A stretch of 64,000 bases of DNA from contig NZ_JASVVV010000002.1 of the NCBI RefSeq assembly GCF_030287405.1, positions 434,001 through 498,000 on the forward strand. Reading direction: 5' to 3'. The notes below the pieces were generated by a model. It was not told the origin of the DNA, searched no databases, and saw only the letters and a list, made by a program, of their open reading frames with translations. The position numbers and the translations under genes are program-made. Position 1 is the first letter of the stretch, and every line of letters begins with the position of its first letter. Shown in pieces: positions 45,151 through 52,851 of the stretch. The stretch comes from Halalkalicoccus sp. NIPERK01 (GTDB lineage: Archaea > Halobacteriota > Halobacteria > Halobacteriales > Halalkalicoccaceae).

Positions 45151-47265
45151 ATGACTCTATCGGCTCCACGCGGACGGCCGGCCGAGTCGGCGGCGATTCG
45201 ATTCGAGCACGGCGACGGCACGCTCGACGTCGTCGACACCGTCGAGCGACGGCGATACTCGCTGTCGTTGGCGGGGTCGGACACGCCGACGCACACCGAC
45301 GGGGGGTCGTTCCGGTTCCCCGTCGACAGCGCGGTCACGGTCGGGACCGACCGGATCGCCCTCCCGTCGGTGATCGCCGTCTACGTTCGCGACGCCGACG
45401 GACGGATGCTCGCCGAGACCGGCCAGTTCGCAGAGCGGGCGTTCCCCGCGGGATCGTACAGCCTCGAACTGTGCGCACCGATGAAGCTCTACGTCCGGCT
45501 CGATGGCCCCTTCGAGATCACTGCGGACGCCTCGCGGATGGCGATCGAGTTCCCCGAGTGGACGGCCGTCGCGATCGGCGCGCGCTCGAAACACGACCGG
45601 CCGGCGGCGACGGTCACCACCACGGACGATCCCGAGGACGTGATGGCCGCGATCTCGACGTTCGGGTCGGCGCTGAAGACGACGAGCCCCGAGCGGTCGT
45701 ATCCGACGCTCCGGGGCCATCCTCCGACGGTCGAGCGCGGACCGGCGCTCTCGATCCCTGAGGGGCTCTCGCCGCCGGAGACGGGGATCACGATCGAGGT
45801 CCCGCCGACGCTGCGCCACGCCTACGTGGTCGCCCCGCTCGCGTACTACCTCGGTGCGACCGTCGAACCCGGCGACGAGGCGCGGATCCGCACGGCGTCG
45901 GGGTTCGTCCACGACTTTGGAACCGGCTGCGCGTTCGAAAGCGAGGTCGAGCGAACGCTGAAACAGTCGTTCTTCCTCGACTGTGTCACCCGGACCGAGG
46001 GGCTCTACCCGATCGACCTACACGAGCGCCGGGCGATCGAGCGCCGCGTCGATCTCGACTTCGCGGCGCTGTACGACCGGCCCATCGCCGACCAGCTAGA
46101 GGCGTACCTCTCGGTGCCCTACTCGATCGTCGAACCACACGTCCCCGAGTGGAAGCTCACCTCCCACGTCGCGACGACCCCCACGAGCATCGAGATGCTG
46201 CCGTTTCTGGTCAACGATCTCGCGGTGATCCGAACGCCGGACGCCCAACGGGTCGAGTCGGCACAGGCGGAGACGACCGCGATCGAGGGCTTTCTCAGGA
46301 ACTCGGCGACACGCGACACCCGAGAGGCGGCGGCCGCGACGGCCTCCCGGACGGAGTCGTACGTCGAGCCGACACGGACCGAGTCGCTCGAACACGCGTG
46401 GGTCGGGAGCGAGACGCCGATGGGCGCGAGCAAGGCGACCCCGCAGGCCTATCGTAACCGCCTCGCGCGCGAACAGTCCAGCGGCGACATCTCGATCGCC
46501 GTCGTCTGTAACGACCCGGAGATGGACGAGGAGCGCGACCTCGTCGACGACGTCTACGGCTCGCGCGACGAGTTGCCGTTCGACGTGGCCGTCCACAGGG
46601 ACCTCACGCGCGATCGACTGCGGACCGTCCTCGAGACGGACGTGGACTACCTCCACTACATCGGGCACATCGAACCGGACGGGTTCGAGTGTCCGGACGG
46701 CCGCCTCGACGCGACCACGCTCGAAGGGGTCGGCGTCGACGCGTTCCTGCTCAACGGCTGTCGGTCCTACGACCAGGGGATGGCCCTGATCGACCGCGGG
46801 GCGATCGGCGGGATCGTCACCCTGACCGACGTGGTCAATACCGGTGCGGTGGCGATCGGATCGACGCTAGCACGGCTCTTGAACAACGGCTTCCCCCTGC
46901 GGGCGGCCCTGGAGGTGGCGAAAGACGAGAACGTCATCGGCGAACAGTACATCGTCGTGGGGGATGGTGGGGTGTCAGTGACGCAAGCCGAAGGAGGAGC
47001 CGCACTCGTATATACGGTAAACGAGATACAAGGAGGATACAAGGTCAGCGTTAGAGCCTACTCAACGAGCATCGAGGGGATGGGAAGCATCGTGTATCCA
47101 ACGATAAGCGGGAACAACGAACACTACATCAACTCCGGTCTATTACGGGAATTCCGATGTTCTGCGGAAGAGCTACGGCTGTTTCTACGATCGTCGATAG
47201 TTCCGATCCGTATCAATGGTGAGCTATACTGGAGTGATCAGGTTTCTGTCGAGGACTTCAACTAG
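45151..47265 (+). CDS. CHAT-domain (caspase-like) protein with compositionally foreign C-terminus
   Basis: A 704-residue protein (711 if the GTG at 45130 is used). Residues 1 to about 400 have no fold I can name and are beta-rich and acidic. A caspase-like CHAT domain spans about 440-600: the histidine motif LHYIGHIEPDGF (His502, His506), and the cysteine motif AFLLNGCRSYDQG (Cys537), followed by GAIGGIVTLTDVVNTGAV. CHAT proteases cut partner proteins in defence or signalling systems (family knowledge). From about 46960 (residue 604 on) G+C falls from near 68% to about 50% and codon choice changes, so the last 100 residues look acquired. Stop codon overlaps that of a tiny gene on the other strand. 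Confidence 0.78.
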   Translation: MTLSAPRGRPAESAAIRFEHGDGTLDVVDTVERRRYSLSLAGSDTPTHTDGGSFRFPVDSAVTVGTDRIALPSVIAVYVRDADGRMLAETGQFAERAFPAGSYSLELCAPMKLYVRLDGPFEITADASRMAIEFPEWTAVAIGARSKHDRPAATVTTTDDPEDVMAAISTFGSALKTTSPERSYPTLRGHPPTVERGPALSIPEGLSPPETGITIEVPPTLRHAYVVAPLAYYLGATVEPGDEARIRTASGFVHDFGTGCAFESEVERTLKQSFFLDCVTRTEGLYPIDLHERRAIERRVDLDFAALYDRPIADQLEAYLSVPYSIVEPHVPEWKLTSHVATTPTSIEMLPFLVNDLAVIRTPDAQRVESAQAETTAIEGFLRNSATRDTREAAAATASRTESYVEPTRTESLEHAWVGSETPMGASKATPQAYRNRLAREQSSGDISIAVVCNDPEMDEERDLVDDVYGSRDELPFDVAVHRDLTRDRLRTVLETDVDYLHYIGHIEPDGFECPDGRLDATTLEGVGVDAFLLNGCRSYDQGMALIDRGAIGGIVTLTDVVNTGAVAIGSTLARLLNNGFPLRAALEVAKDENVIGEQYIVVGDGGVSVTQAEGGAALVYTVNEIQGGYKVSVRAYSTSIEGMGSIVYPTISGNNEHYINSGLLREFRCSAEELRLFLRSSIVPIRINGELYWSDQVSVEDFN

Positions 47266-47396
47266 GGTCCCGCGGTAACGTAACCGCCGCCCGCTGCCGC
47301 GTTCCCCGCCTGCGTGAGCAGCAGCAGCAGGGTGAACAGGACGCCGGTCATTCGTGGGTGGTTCGCCAGGTACGTTTTGATGCTGTCTTCGGACAT
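47262..47396 (-). CDS. 44-residue membrane peptide (DUF7503-like)
   Basis: A short gene encoding MSEDSIKTYLANHPRMTGVL, then a single hydrophobic helix of leucines (FTLLLLLTQAG) and a glycine/alanine-rich tail ending GGGYVTAGP. It resembles a haloarchaeal family of tiny membrane or secreted peptides that I recall as DUF7503. The stop codon overlaps the CHAT stop (47262-47264 against 47263-47265). A TATA-like AATAAATT with ATTCG before it (47428-47440, minus strand) lies 35 nt before the ATG, so it is expressed from its own leaderless transcript. It could be a target, inhibitor or sensor peptide of the CHAT protein; this is inference. Confidence 0.7.
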   Translation of the reverse strand: MSEDSIKTYLANHPRMTGVLFTLLLLLTQAGNAAAGGGYVTAGP

Positions 47397-47908
47397 CGCA
47401 ATAGACGCATGGACGCCCACTGATATGAATTTATTCGAATATTGGTGTTACTAAATATAGTCATTTAACTTGAGTCAAATAGGCAATAAAGATGTTACAG
47501 ATATTAGAGGATAGCAAACCGTGGGAGAGGACCGGCTTCTTTCCGAGTGTATTCCTCAAATTGGATGAAATATCTGTCGGTATTATTGACATATCTTACT
47601 TATATGTAATATATAAATATTTCTCTTTTTGATAGTGTTTTATAGGTGATATCACTCGACAACGAACACTTATCGGCCGTTCTGATAGTGCCGTTTCCCG
47701 ATATTTCGGGGGTGGTCCCGTCGTACTAGCCGCCGGAACCACGGCACACACGTTGTAGAGCGAAAAGGGACGCTCGCCCGGGACGAGGGGGGGGTACCCG
47801 GTGAACGAGCGAGTCACGAGCGCCGCCGCCGCGGGTGGGGTCCACGAGTGAAACGAGGCCACGGATCGCTTGGCCGGCGCGCCGGGCGGCGACCCGCCGG
47901 AGAAGCCA
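47397..47908. other. AT-rich intergenic island
   Basis: 512 nt between the tiny peptide gene and tRNA-Phe. The part 47400-47700 is far more AT-rich than the genome (for example runs of ATATAAATATTTCTC around 47610-47625). It contains the peptide-gene promoter near its start; an 88-codon minus-strand frame at 47596-47862 has no conserved features and crosses a composition change, so I do not call it. The rest holds nothing I can support. Confidence 0.5.
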
Positions 47909-47982
47909 TGCCGCCTCCCGGATTTGAACCGGGGACAGCTCGATCTTCAGTCGAGTGCTCTCCCAGTCTGAGCTAAGGCGGC
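47909..47982 (-). tRNA. tRNA-Phe (GAA)
   Basis: A 74-nt cloverleaf: acceptor arms GCCGCCT and AGGCGGC with discriminator A, D-arm with TTAGCTCAGACTGGGAGAGC, anticodon arm CTCGA-CTGAAGA-TCGAG (anticodon GAA) and T-arm CCCGG-TTCAAAT-CCGGG. No encoded CCA, no intron. A CCTTTTTGG element upstream on the minus strand (about 48007-48015), with CGAAAT before it, is its likely promoter. Confidence 0.95.
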
Positions 47983-48171
47983 CCGTCCGAAGCGACGGCG
48001 AGCGCCCCAAAAAGGATTTCGAAAGCCGCCGCAACCGCCCGATGGATCGATCGTCGTGCGTTATCGACCCCCTTATCGGGCGTCTCTCGGCCGGCGGACA
48101 CGCGCGGTCGGCCCCCTCCGCTGTGCCTACGCACCATTGTCCGCCCGGGAATGGACCGCGGGTTACAGCCT

Positions 48172-48180
48172 CTATAATAA
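48172..48180 (+). promoter_or_regulatory. TATA box of the asparagine synthase-like operon
   Basis: CTATAATAA is centred about 31 nt before an ATG at 48207 and 149 nt before the main start codon at 48325, so the message carries either a leader of about 120 nt or a leaderless small frame first. Confidence 0.55.
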
Positions 48181-48206
48181 ACACGGAGCGAAGCCGATCG
48201 ACACAC

Positions 48207-48320
48207 ATGACAGTAGGTGTGTACGAAATCGACGGCGACATACCGGTAGAGGCGGACCGTAGCATTGAATCCCCTCGCCCGTGCAGTAGGAACCATGGTC
48301 GGTCAGCAGGAGGTGGCTGA
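48207..48320 (+). CDS. Possible leaderless 37-codon upstream ORF
   Basis: An ATG lies exactly at the leaderless distance from the TATA box and opens a 37-codon frame starting MTVGVYEIDGDIPVEADRS. It ends at a TGA 4 nt before the next start codon, and the Shine-Dalgarno site of the main gene lies within its last codons. This could couple translation, but the peptide has no known relatives that I can recall; it may be only a leader. Confidence 0.3.
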   Translation: MTVGVYEIDGDIPVEADRSIESPRPCSRNHGRSAGGG

Positions 48321-48324
48321 GCGG

Positions 48325-50226
48325 ATGGTCGGGCTTCGAGGAGCCGTCGGCCACGAGCTGCCGACGACGCGGTCGAACGTTCCCGAACACGGCGTCGCGT
48401 CCGAACGGCGCGACGGCGACGTATCGCTCCAACTCAGCACACACCCGATACTCTCGGGCGAGCAGCCTATCGAGACCGACGACGGCGTCGAGATCTGGGT
48501 GCTCGGCGAGGTCTACGGGTTCGACGACACCCCGGTCGGCGGCACGACGGGCCACACCCCACGGCCGAAACACCGCGACAGCGTCCGGTACTGTGCGGAC
48601 CTGTACGCCGAACACGGCCGCGAGTTCGTCCACGGGCTCAACGGCAACTGCGTCGGGGTGCTGTACGACCGGGAGGCCGGCGACCTCTCGATCTTCACCG
48701 ACCGCCTCGGGACGGTCCCGATCTACTACGCGACCCCCGGCGACGGGATCGTCTTCGCGACCGAGATCGACTCGATCGCGAGCCACCCCGACGTCGAGAC
48801 CGAGTTCGACCTCGGCTACCTCCACGAGTACCTCGTCTATCGCCGCCCGTTCGGCGTCAAGACCCCGCTCGTGGGGATCGAGGAACTCCAGCCCGCCTCG
48901 ATCACGACGGTCAACGTCGACGACGGGTCGATCGACGTCGAACGCTACTGGCGCCCCCGCTATCGACCGCGCAACGCGCCCTTCGAGACGTTCGTCGACG
49001 AGTTCACCGAGCGATTCACCCGCCTCGTCGACGAGTGGCGCCGCGACGACCTCGAATACGGGGTCCTGCTCTCGGGCGGGAGCGACTCGCGGCTGAACCT
49101 CGCCGCCCTCGGTCCCGGGATCACGGCGTTTCACATGGCCGGCTGGATGAGTCGGGAGGCCCGCACCGCCGAACGCGTCGCGATCGAGTCGGGCAACGAG
49201 TTCGTGTTCCTGCGGCGCGACCACGACTACCAGGAGAAGGCGCTCGTTCGCAACCAGCCGTTCTCGAACTTCAACGGCTGGTTCACACAGGGGTACGCGA
49301 CCGGCTTCGAGGAGGAGATCACGGCGCGCGTGGACGTCCTGCTGTCGGGGATGTACGCCGACACGCTGTTCAAGGGCCACGCGATACCGTCCCCGACCTA
49401 CGACCTCGGCCCGGTCGGGAACCTCACGCTCCCCCTCGAAACCGAACTCGAAAGCCTCCCGGAGTTCATCGACTGGCTGTGTGCGGGCGCGCCGAGCGAC
49501 GACAACCTCCCGTTCCCGAACGACCTGCGCTCGACGCTCGAGGAGAACATCTACTGGGACGACGGCGAGATCGTCCACCACGGCGTCCGTTACGAATCGA
49601 TCGAGGACCTCGTCTACTGTAGCGGCTACTTCCCGCTGAGCAACGACGACGACATCATCTTCCAGAACAGCCTCCACGAGATGCTGCCCTACAGGACGCC
49701 GTTTCTCGACAACCGCCTCGTGGACCTCTCGCTCCGGATGCCGATCCGCTATCGGCTGCGACGAAACGTCATCGACGCGGCCGTCAAGCGCCTCAACCCG
49801 AAACTCGCGTCGATCCCCCACGCGGACGCCGGGATCGGCCTCGGCCACTCGTTTCCCGTCGATTTCGCGGGCCGGAAGCTGAAGGCGCTCTGGCGGAAAC
49901 ACGTCGCCAAGGAGAACCCGCCACGGCCCTACCTCAGCAACGGCTCGTGGGTGAACGACGCGGAATTGATCCGTGAAGACGACTTCTACTGGCGGGCGAT
50001 CGAAGGCCACGCGGACGTCATCGAGGGGCTGGACTTCCTCGAGTTCGAGGACGTCCGCGCGTGCTACCAGGCCCACCTCGACGGGCAGGACAACGTAGTC
50101 GAGCTATACACCCTCCTAACCGTGCTCACCATGCCACTCACTCATCGACTGGCCGGCGTACAGACCGACGACCGACCGAACCGATCCGACCACCGGCCCC
50201 CGATCACGCAGGAGGGCTCGCGATGA
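48325..50226 (+). CDS. Asparagine synthase-like amidotransferase lacking the glutaminase cysteine
   Basis: A 633-residue protein of the AsnB superfamily. An AGGAGGTGG ribosome site at 48309 points to the ATG at 48325, giving the N-terminus MVGLRGAVGHE. In true glutamine-dependent enzymes residue 2 is the catalytic Cys (MCGI); here it is Val, so the glutaminase half should be inactive. The Ntn-fold continues (GLNGNCVGVLYDREAGDLSI, TDRLGTVPIYY). The synthetase half has the PP-loop LLSGGSDSR. It may use ammonia or another amine, or form an amide or lactam in a surface polymer. ATGA overlap with the next gene; first gene of a four-gene operon. Confidence 0.85.
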   Translation: MVGLRGAVGHELPTTRSNVPEHGVASERRDGDVSLQLSTHPILSGEQPIETDDGVEIWVLGEVYGFDDTPVGGTTGHTPRPKHRDSVRYCADLYAEHGREFVHGLNGNCVGVLYDREAGDLSIFTDRLGTVPIYYATPGDGIVFATEIDSIASHPDVETEFDLGYLHEYLVYRRPFGVKTPLVGIEELQPASITTVNVDDGSIDVERYWRPRYRPRNAPFETFVDEFTERFTRLVDEWRRDDLEYGVLLSGGSDSRLNLAALGPGITAFHMAGWMSREARTAERVAIESGNEFVFLRRDHDYQEKALVRNQPFSNFNGWFTQGYATGFEEEITARVDVLLSGMYADTLFKGHAIPSPTYDLGPVGNLTLPLETELESLPEFIDWLCAGAPSDDNLPFPNDLRSTLEENIYWDDGEIVHHGVRYESIEDLVYCSGYFPLSNDDDIIFQNSLHEMLPYRTPFLDNRLVDLSLRMPIRYRLRRNVIDAAVKRLNPKLASIPHADAGIGLGHSFPVDFAGRKLKALWRKHVAKENPPRPYLSNGSWVNDAELIREDDFYWRAIEGHADVIEGLDFLEFEDVRACYQAHLDGQDNVVELYTLLTVLTMPLTHRLAGVQTDDRPNRSDHRPPITQEGSR

Positions 50227-51836
50227 GCGACGGTCGACTGGACACGCTGGTGATCGGGATCGACGCCGCCTGCGATGGCGTCCTCGATCCCCTCCTCGAG
50301 AAGGGCGCGCTCCCGAACCTCCAGTCGATCATCGAGGAGGGCGCGAGCGGCCCGCTCGAATCGCAGATCCCGCCGTGGACCGCGAGCGCGTGGCCCTCGA
50401 TGTACACGGGCGTCAACCCGGGCAAACACGGCGTCTTCGGCTTCCTCCACTACGAGGGCTACGACTGGGACGTCGTCAACGCCACGCACGTCCGCGAGGC
50501 GGCGCTCTGGGACCTGCTCACCCACCACGGGATGACGAGCGTCGTCGTCAACGTCCCCGTGACGGCGCCGCCGCCGGAGATCGACGGCGCGATCGTCCCC
50601 GGTTACACCGCCCCCGAGAACCCGCGGTGTCACCCCGAGGGCACCCTCGAGGAACTGCGCGAGGCGATCGGCGACTATCGGGTGTATCCCGACCCCGAAC
50701 GCGACCAGCCCGGCGAGTACGTCGACCTCGTGCGCATGCGCGGGGCGGCCTTTCGCCACCTCGCCGACGAGTACGACCCCGAGTTCGGCTTCGTCGAGTT
50801 CCAGGGGACCGACAGCGTCTTTCACGAACACCCCGGCCGCGAGGACTACGTCGAGGCGATCTACCGGGCGGTCGACGACGAAGTGGGGGATCTGCTCGAG
50901 TCGTGCGACCCCGACACCGTGATCGTCGCGAGCGATCACGGGATGGGACCCTACGAGAAGTACGAACTCCGCGTCAACGAGTTCCTCGACCGGGAGGGCT
51001 ACGTCGAGACGACCACCGGCGGGTCGGGGATGCCGGCGTGGCTCCCGATGTTGAACAGCCAACTCCGGGAGGGCAGCGAGGCGAAGGCACCCTCGCCGGG
51101 ACTGGCGGGCCGGGCGATCGGCGCGGCCGCGCAGGTCGGGATCACGCCCGCGCGCGCGGGCAAGGCGCTTCGAACCGTCGGCCTCGAGGGACTGGTCAAA
51201 CGGTTCGTCCCCGCCGACGCCCGGCGGGCGGGCAACGAGCAGGTCGACTTCGCCGCCTCGCGGGCGTACATGCGCTCGCGGATCGAACTCGGCCTCCGGA
51301 TGAACGTCGAGGGCCGCGAACCCGACGGGATCGTCCCCGAAGAGGAGTACGAATCGGTCCGCACGGAACTCATCGAGGCCCTCTCGGGGATCGAGACGCC
51401 CGACGGCGAGGCGATGTTCGAGGAGGTCGGCCCCCGCGAGGAGTTCTTCTGGGGGCCCTACGCCGACGAGGGGGTCGACGTCGTCATGATCCCGAACGAC
51501 TTCGAGCAGTTCCTCTCGGCGGACTTCAAGGGCGAGGTCTTCGGCCCGCCGACCGAACCGTACAACCACAAGCTCCACGGGATGATCGCCATCAGCGGCG
51601 AGGGTGTCGACGCCGGGGCGGACCTCTCGGGGGCACACCTGTTCGACGTCGCGCCGACGGTCTGTGCGGCGCTCGGGATCCCGAGGAGCGACCGGATGGA
51701 CGGCAGCGTTCTTTCCGCCATCGGGCCAACCGAAGAATATGAGTACCCCCGCCTCGATGGAACGGTCGAAGAGACCGCCGACGAGGAGATCGAAGACCGC
51801 TTATCGGCGCTCGGATATCTGGAAGGAAACGAATGA
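50223..51836 (+). CDS. Alkaline phosphatase-superfamily phosphodiesterase/nucleotide pyrophosphatase
   Basis: A 537-residue protein of the type I phosphodiesterase/NPP family. Metal-site elements: LVIGIDAACDGVLDPLLEKG at the N-terminus, the nucleophile region PPWTASAWPSMYTGVNPGKHG and VIVASDHGMGPYEK. Usual substrates are phosphodiesters or sugar-phosphate and nucleotide-linked groups; no export signal is seen, so it is cytoplasmic or acts at the inner membrane face. It overlaps both neighbours by 4 nt (ATGA), so all three are coupled. Related proteins occur in haloarchaeal polysaccharide and glycan clusters. Confidence 0.86.
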   Translation: MSDGRLDTLVIGIDAACDGVLDPLLEKGALPNLQSIIEEGASGPLESQIPPWTASAWPSMYTGVNPGKHGVFGFLHYEGYDWDVVNATHVREAALWDLLTHHGMTSVVVNVPVTAPPPEIDGAIVPGYTAPENPRCHPEGTLEELREAIGDYRVYPDPERDQPGEYVDLVRMRGAAFRHLADEYDPEFGFVEFQGTDSVFHEHPGREDYVEAIYRAVDDEVGDLLESCDPDTVIVASDHGMGPYEKYELRVNEFLDREGYVETTTGGSGMPAWLPMLNSQLREGSEAKAPSPGLAGRAIGAAAQVGITPARAGKALRTVGLEGLVKRFVPADARRAGNEQVDFAASRAYMRSRIELGLRMNVEGREPDGIVPEEEYESVRTELIEALSGIETPDGEAMFEEVGPREEFFWGPYADEGVDVVMIPNDFEQFLSADFKGEVFGPPTEPYNHKLHGMIAISGEGVDAGADLSGAHLFDVAPTVCAALGIPRSDRMDGSVLSAIGPTEEYEYPRLDGTVEETADEEIEDRLSALGYLEGNE

Positions 51837-52846
51837 GTATCACTGTACGACGTGCGGACGACGAGGAACTCGACGAGTGGGACAGCTACGTGAAGCGGGC
51901 GGAGGCGGCGGGTCCCTTCCACCAGCGCGAGGGGATCTCCCTGCTCGCGGACCACACCGACACGACGCTGCACCCGCTGGTGGCCTACAAGGGCCAGCAG
52001 GCGGTCGGGATCCTCCCCGTCTTCGAGGAGCGAAAGGGGCCGTTTACGGTGGTGGTCTCGCCGCCATCACACACGGAGGTCTACTACCTCGGGGCGGCGC
52101 TGCTCGACGCCGACCAACTCAAACAGCGCAAGAAGGAACGGCGCAACCGCCGGTTCGCCTACGCCTGTCACGAGTGGATCGAGGAGAACCTCGATCCCGA
52201 CCTGACGCACATCCGGACGGTCGACCGATACCAGGACCTCCGGCCGTTCAAGGAGAAGGGCTACGCGGTCGAACCGTACTACACCTACGTCACCGACCTG
52301 ACCCCCAGCGAGGACGACCTCCTGATGGAGCTTTCGAGCGACGCCCGCTCGAACATCCGAAACACCGACGAGGACGCCTACCGGATCGAGATCGGCGGCC
52401 TCGCGGAGGCCAAGGAGATCATCGACCGGGTCCGAGAGCGCCACGACGATCAGGGGATGGACTACTTCATCGACGACGAGTACGTCACGCGCCTCCACAC
52501 GAGGTTCCCCGAGGGACAGGTCAAGCCCTACACCTGCTGGAACTCGGAGGGGGAGATGGCCGGCGGGATCGTCGCCATCGAGCACAAGGACACGATCTAC
52601 CGCTGGCAGGGCGGGACGAAGGGCGACGCCGAGATCCCGGTCAACGACCTGCTCGACTGGCACGTCATGACCGACGCGAAGTCGCGGGGAATCGAGCGCT
52701 ACGACTTCGTCGGCGCGAACCAGCGCCGTATCTGCCGGTACAAATCGAAGTTCGCCCCCGACCTGGCGACCTACCACGGGGCGCTCAAACGGTCGCCGCG
52801 CGCCGAGGCGGTCAACACCGCCCGAACGTTGTTGCCGTTTCGGTAG
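51833..52846 (+). CDS. FemAB/GNAT-fold aminoacyl or acyl transferase-like protein
   Basis: A 337-residue protein with two GNAT-like halves as in the FemAB/lipid II bridge-forming family. Recognisable: FHQREGISLLADHTD and LHPLVAYKGQQAVGILPVF in the first half, and the second-half core MAGGIVAIEHKDTIYRW followed by DLLDWHVMTDAKSRG. Haloarchaea lack peptidoglycan, so the acceptor must be another surface molecule; members of this group are common in exopolysaccharide loci. It overlaps the phosphodiesterase gene by 4 nt and is 5 nt from the next start. Confidence 0.82.
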   Translation: MSITVRRADDEELDEWDSYVKRAEAAGPFHQREGISLLADHTDTTLHPLVAYKGQQAVGILPVFEERKGPFTVVVSPPSHTEVYYLGAALLDADQLKQRKKERRNRRFAYACHEWIEENLDPDLTHIRTVDRYQDLRPFKEKGYAVEPYYTYVTDLTPSEDDLLMELSSDARSNIRNTDEDAYRIEIGGLAEAKEIIDRVRERHDDQGMDYFIDDEYVTRLHTRFPEGQVKPYTCWNSEGEMAGGIVAIEHKDTIYRWQGGTKGDAEIPVNDLLDWHVMTDAKSRGIERYDFVGANQRRICRYKSKFAPDLATYHGALKRSPRAEAVNTARTLLPFR

Positions 52847-52851
52847 TCCAG

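Noticed and set aside
47596-47862. An 88-codon minus-strand frame in the AT-rich island
   Set aside because: No conserved motif, crosses a sharp composition change and starts in GC-rich non-coding sequence.
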